14,915 nucleotides of DNA from Pseudomonadota bacterium (lineage in GTDB: Bacteria; Pseudomonadota; Alphaproteobacteria; Acetobacterales; Acetobacteraceae), in the NCBI GenBank assembly GCA_021798375.1, contig JAJZHU010000020.1, positions 1-14,915 of the forward strand, in the 5' to 3' direction. Under the pieces are notes generated by a model. It made no database searches, was not told the origin of the DNA, and saw only the letters and a list, made by a program, of their open reading frames with translations. Made by a program: the position numbers and the translations under genes. Below, piece after piece: positions 13,806-14,915 of the stretch (positions are counted from its first letter, which is position 1; each line of letters opens with the position of its first letter).

Positions 13806-13835
13806 AATCGCCTATCAACGTAAAGGAGCCACCCC

Positions 13836-14915
13836 ATGTCCGACACAAACTACCAAGCGCATCACGTGGTGTTCAATGATTCGACCTTGCGGGATGGCGA
13901 GCAAGCGCCGGGAGTGTCCTTTTCGTTCGACGAAAAATTAGCCATCGCTCGGGCGTTGGAACTGGCCGGCGTGGAAGAGATCGAGGCCGGGGTTCCGGCG
14001 ATGGGCGAGGAAGAAATCGAAACCATTGCGGCCGTCGGGGAGATGCTCACCACGTCGCGCGCCATCGCCTGGTGCCGGATGACCGAGCAGGATGTGATCG
14101 CGGCGCGCAAGACCGGTCTTGGCGCGGTGAATTTATCGGTACCGGTATCCGATCTGCAAATTCGCGCCAAATTGCGCTGCGACAAAATCGCGGTGTTGAA
14201 ACAGATCGACCGAGTGGTGCGATTTGCTTGCGACAGCGGCCTCGCCGTGTCTGTGGGGGGCGAAGATGCCAGCCGCGCCGATCTCGATTTCCTGACAGCG
14301 GTGCTGGCGGTGGCCGAGGAGGCTGGCGCCACCAGATTTCGCTTTGCCGACACGCTTGGCGTGCTAGATCCGTTCGCAACTTACGCGCATTTCCGCTGGC
14401 TGTGCGCCGAGACCGATTTGGAATTGGAATTTCACGGCCATGACGATCTTGGCCTGGCGACCGCCAATACGCTGGCGGCCGTGCGCGGCGGCGCCACTCA
14501 TGTGAGCGTGTGCGTGCTGGGGCTGGGCGAGCGTGCCGGCAATGCGGCCTTGGAAGAAGTGGCAGCCTGTATGGCGCCGATTTTGGGGCGCAATTCGACG
14601 GTGCAACTTGACCGGCTGGTGGGGCTGGCCGATCAGGTTGCGTTGGCCGCACAGCGGCTGATCCCCGAAGCCAAGGCAATCGTCGGCAAGTCTGTTTTCA
14701 CGCACGAATCCGGCATTCACGTATCGGCCCTGCTGCGCGATCCCGATACATACGAAGCCCTGAAACCGGGCCTCTTCGGACGTAGCCGCGAATTGGTGCT
14801 GGGCAAACATTCCGGCAGCGCCGCTGTGGCACATGCGCTGGATGCACTGGGACTCGCCTCTGACGAAGGCCTGGTCAAGCGCATACTCGACCAGGTTCGG
14901 ACGGTGGCAATGCGC
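13836..14915 (+). CDS. nifV: Homocitrate synthase NifV, C-terminal end outside the window
   Basis: 360 codons are visible and the frame remains open at the right edge; only the last few tens of residues should be missing. NifV condenses acetyl-CoA with 2-oxoglutarate to make R-homocitrate, the organic ligand of FeMo-cofactor. The DRE-TIM metallolyase signature is present: FNDSTLRDGEQAPGVSF (13-29), with catalytic Arg19 and metal-ligand Asp20, the histidine pair HGH (200-202) followed by DDLGLATAN (203-211), and the glycine-rich LGLGERAGNAALEEV (228-242). The THESGIHV segment (289-296) marks the homocitrate/isopropylmalate synthase type. An AAGGAG ribosome site before the ATG at 13836 fixes the start. 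Placement after nifS separates it from leuA. Confidence 0.95.
   Translation, partial: MSDTNYQAHHVVFNDSTLRDGEQAPGVSFSFDEKLAIARALELAGVEEIEAGVPAMGEEEIETIAAVGEMLTTSRAIAWCRMTEQDVIAARKTGLGAVNLSVPVSDLQIRAKLRCDKIAVLKQIDRVVRFACDSGLAVSVGGEDASRADLDFLTAVLAVAEEAGATRFRFADTLGVLDPFATYAHFRWLCAETDLELEFHGHDDLGLATANTLAAVRGGATHVSVCVLGLGERAGNAALEEVAACMAPILGRNSTVQLDRLVGLADQVALAAQRLIPEAKAIVGKSVFTHESGIHVSALLRDPDTYEALKPGLFGRSRELVLGKHSGSAAVAHALDALGLASDEGLVKRILDQVRTVAMR

Noticed and set aside
1..14915. CRISPR array, tRNA or rRNA genes
   Set aside because: No regularly spaced direct repeats, no cloverleaf-like sequence and no rRNA-like stretch was found on reading either strand.

Overview
The window is GC-rich and looks like a free-living, nitrogen-fixing alphaproteobacterium, probably from the Rhodospirillales or a close relative. 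This rests on four things: a NifA/IHF/sigma-54 controlled iscA-nifU-nifS-nifV operon, an alphaproteobacterial style of housekeeping genes (nagZ next to a site-2 protease, ndk, a YheS-like ABC-F protein), a FmdB-type zinc ribbon, and palindromic 'CTAGAGCA...' intergenic repeats of a kind I know from alphaproteobacterial genomes. The genus cannot be fixed from this sequence alone.

Positions 1-6787 read entirely on the minus strand. From the right: two FkbM-family methyltransferases in tandem, ndk, a three-gene unit (ABC ATPase, ABC-2 permease, histidine phosphatase; the first two overlap by 4 bp and the third follows after 9 bp), then an exported SYLF-domain protein, nagZ, and the start of a site-2 (M50) protease that overlaps nagZ by 4 bp and runs off the left edge.

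Positions 6912-10629 read on the plus strand: a YheS-like ABC-F ATPase, an aldose 1-epimerase-like protein, and a metallo-beta-lactamase-fold hydrolase with a GTG start. The hydrolase gene has a palindromic repeat on each side. The downstream one is a tandem pair that forms a 16-bp perfect stem followed by a T-rich tract, so it can serve as a terminator. It sits between the hydrolase gene and a convergent small zinc-ribbon gene. The outer end of the second repeat supplies the last three codons and the stop codon of that zinc-ribbon gene.

Positions 11198-14915 hold the nif unit. An AT-rich leader carries, in order, a NifA upstream activator site (TGT-N10-ACA), a perfect IHF consensus and a -24/-12 sigma-54 promoter. 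These are followed by an A-type Fe-S carrier (iscA-like), nifU (three-domain scaffold), nifS (cysteine desulfurase) and nifV (homocitrate synthase, cut by the right edge after 360 codons). Together NifS, NifU and the IscA-like protein mobilise sulfur and build and deliver Fe-S clusters for nitrogenase, while NifV supplies the homocitrate of FeMo-cofactor. No nitrogenase structural genes, tRNA, rRNA, CRISPR array or intact insertion sequence is visible. I see no clearly undescribed system; the least ordinary parts are the repeat elements around the hydrolase and zinc-ribbon genes, and the compact nif promoter.
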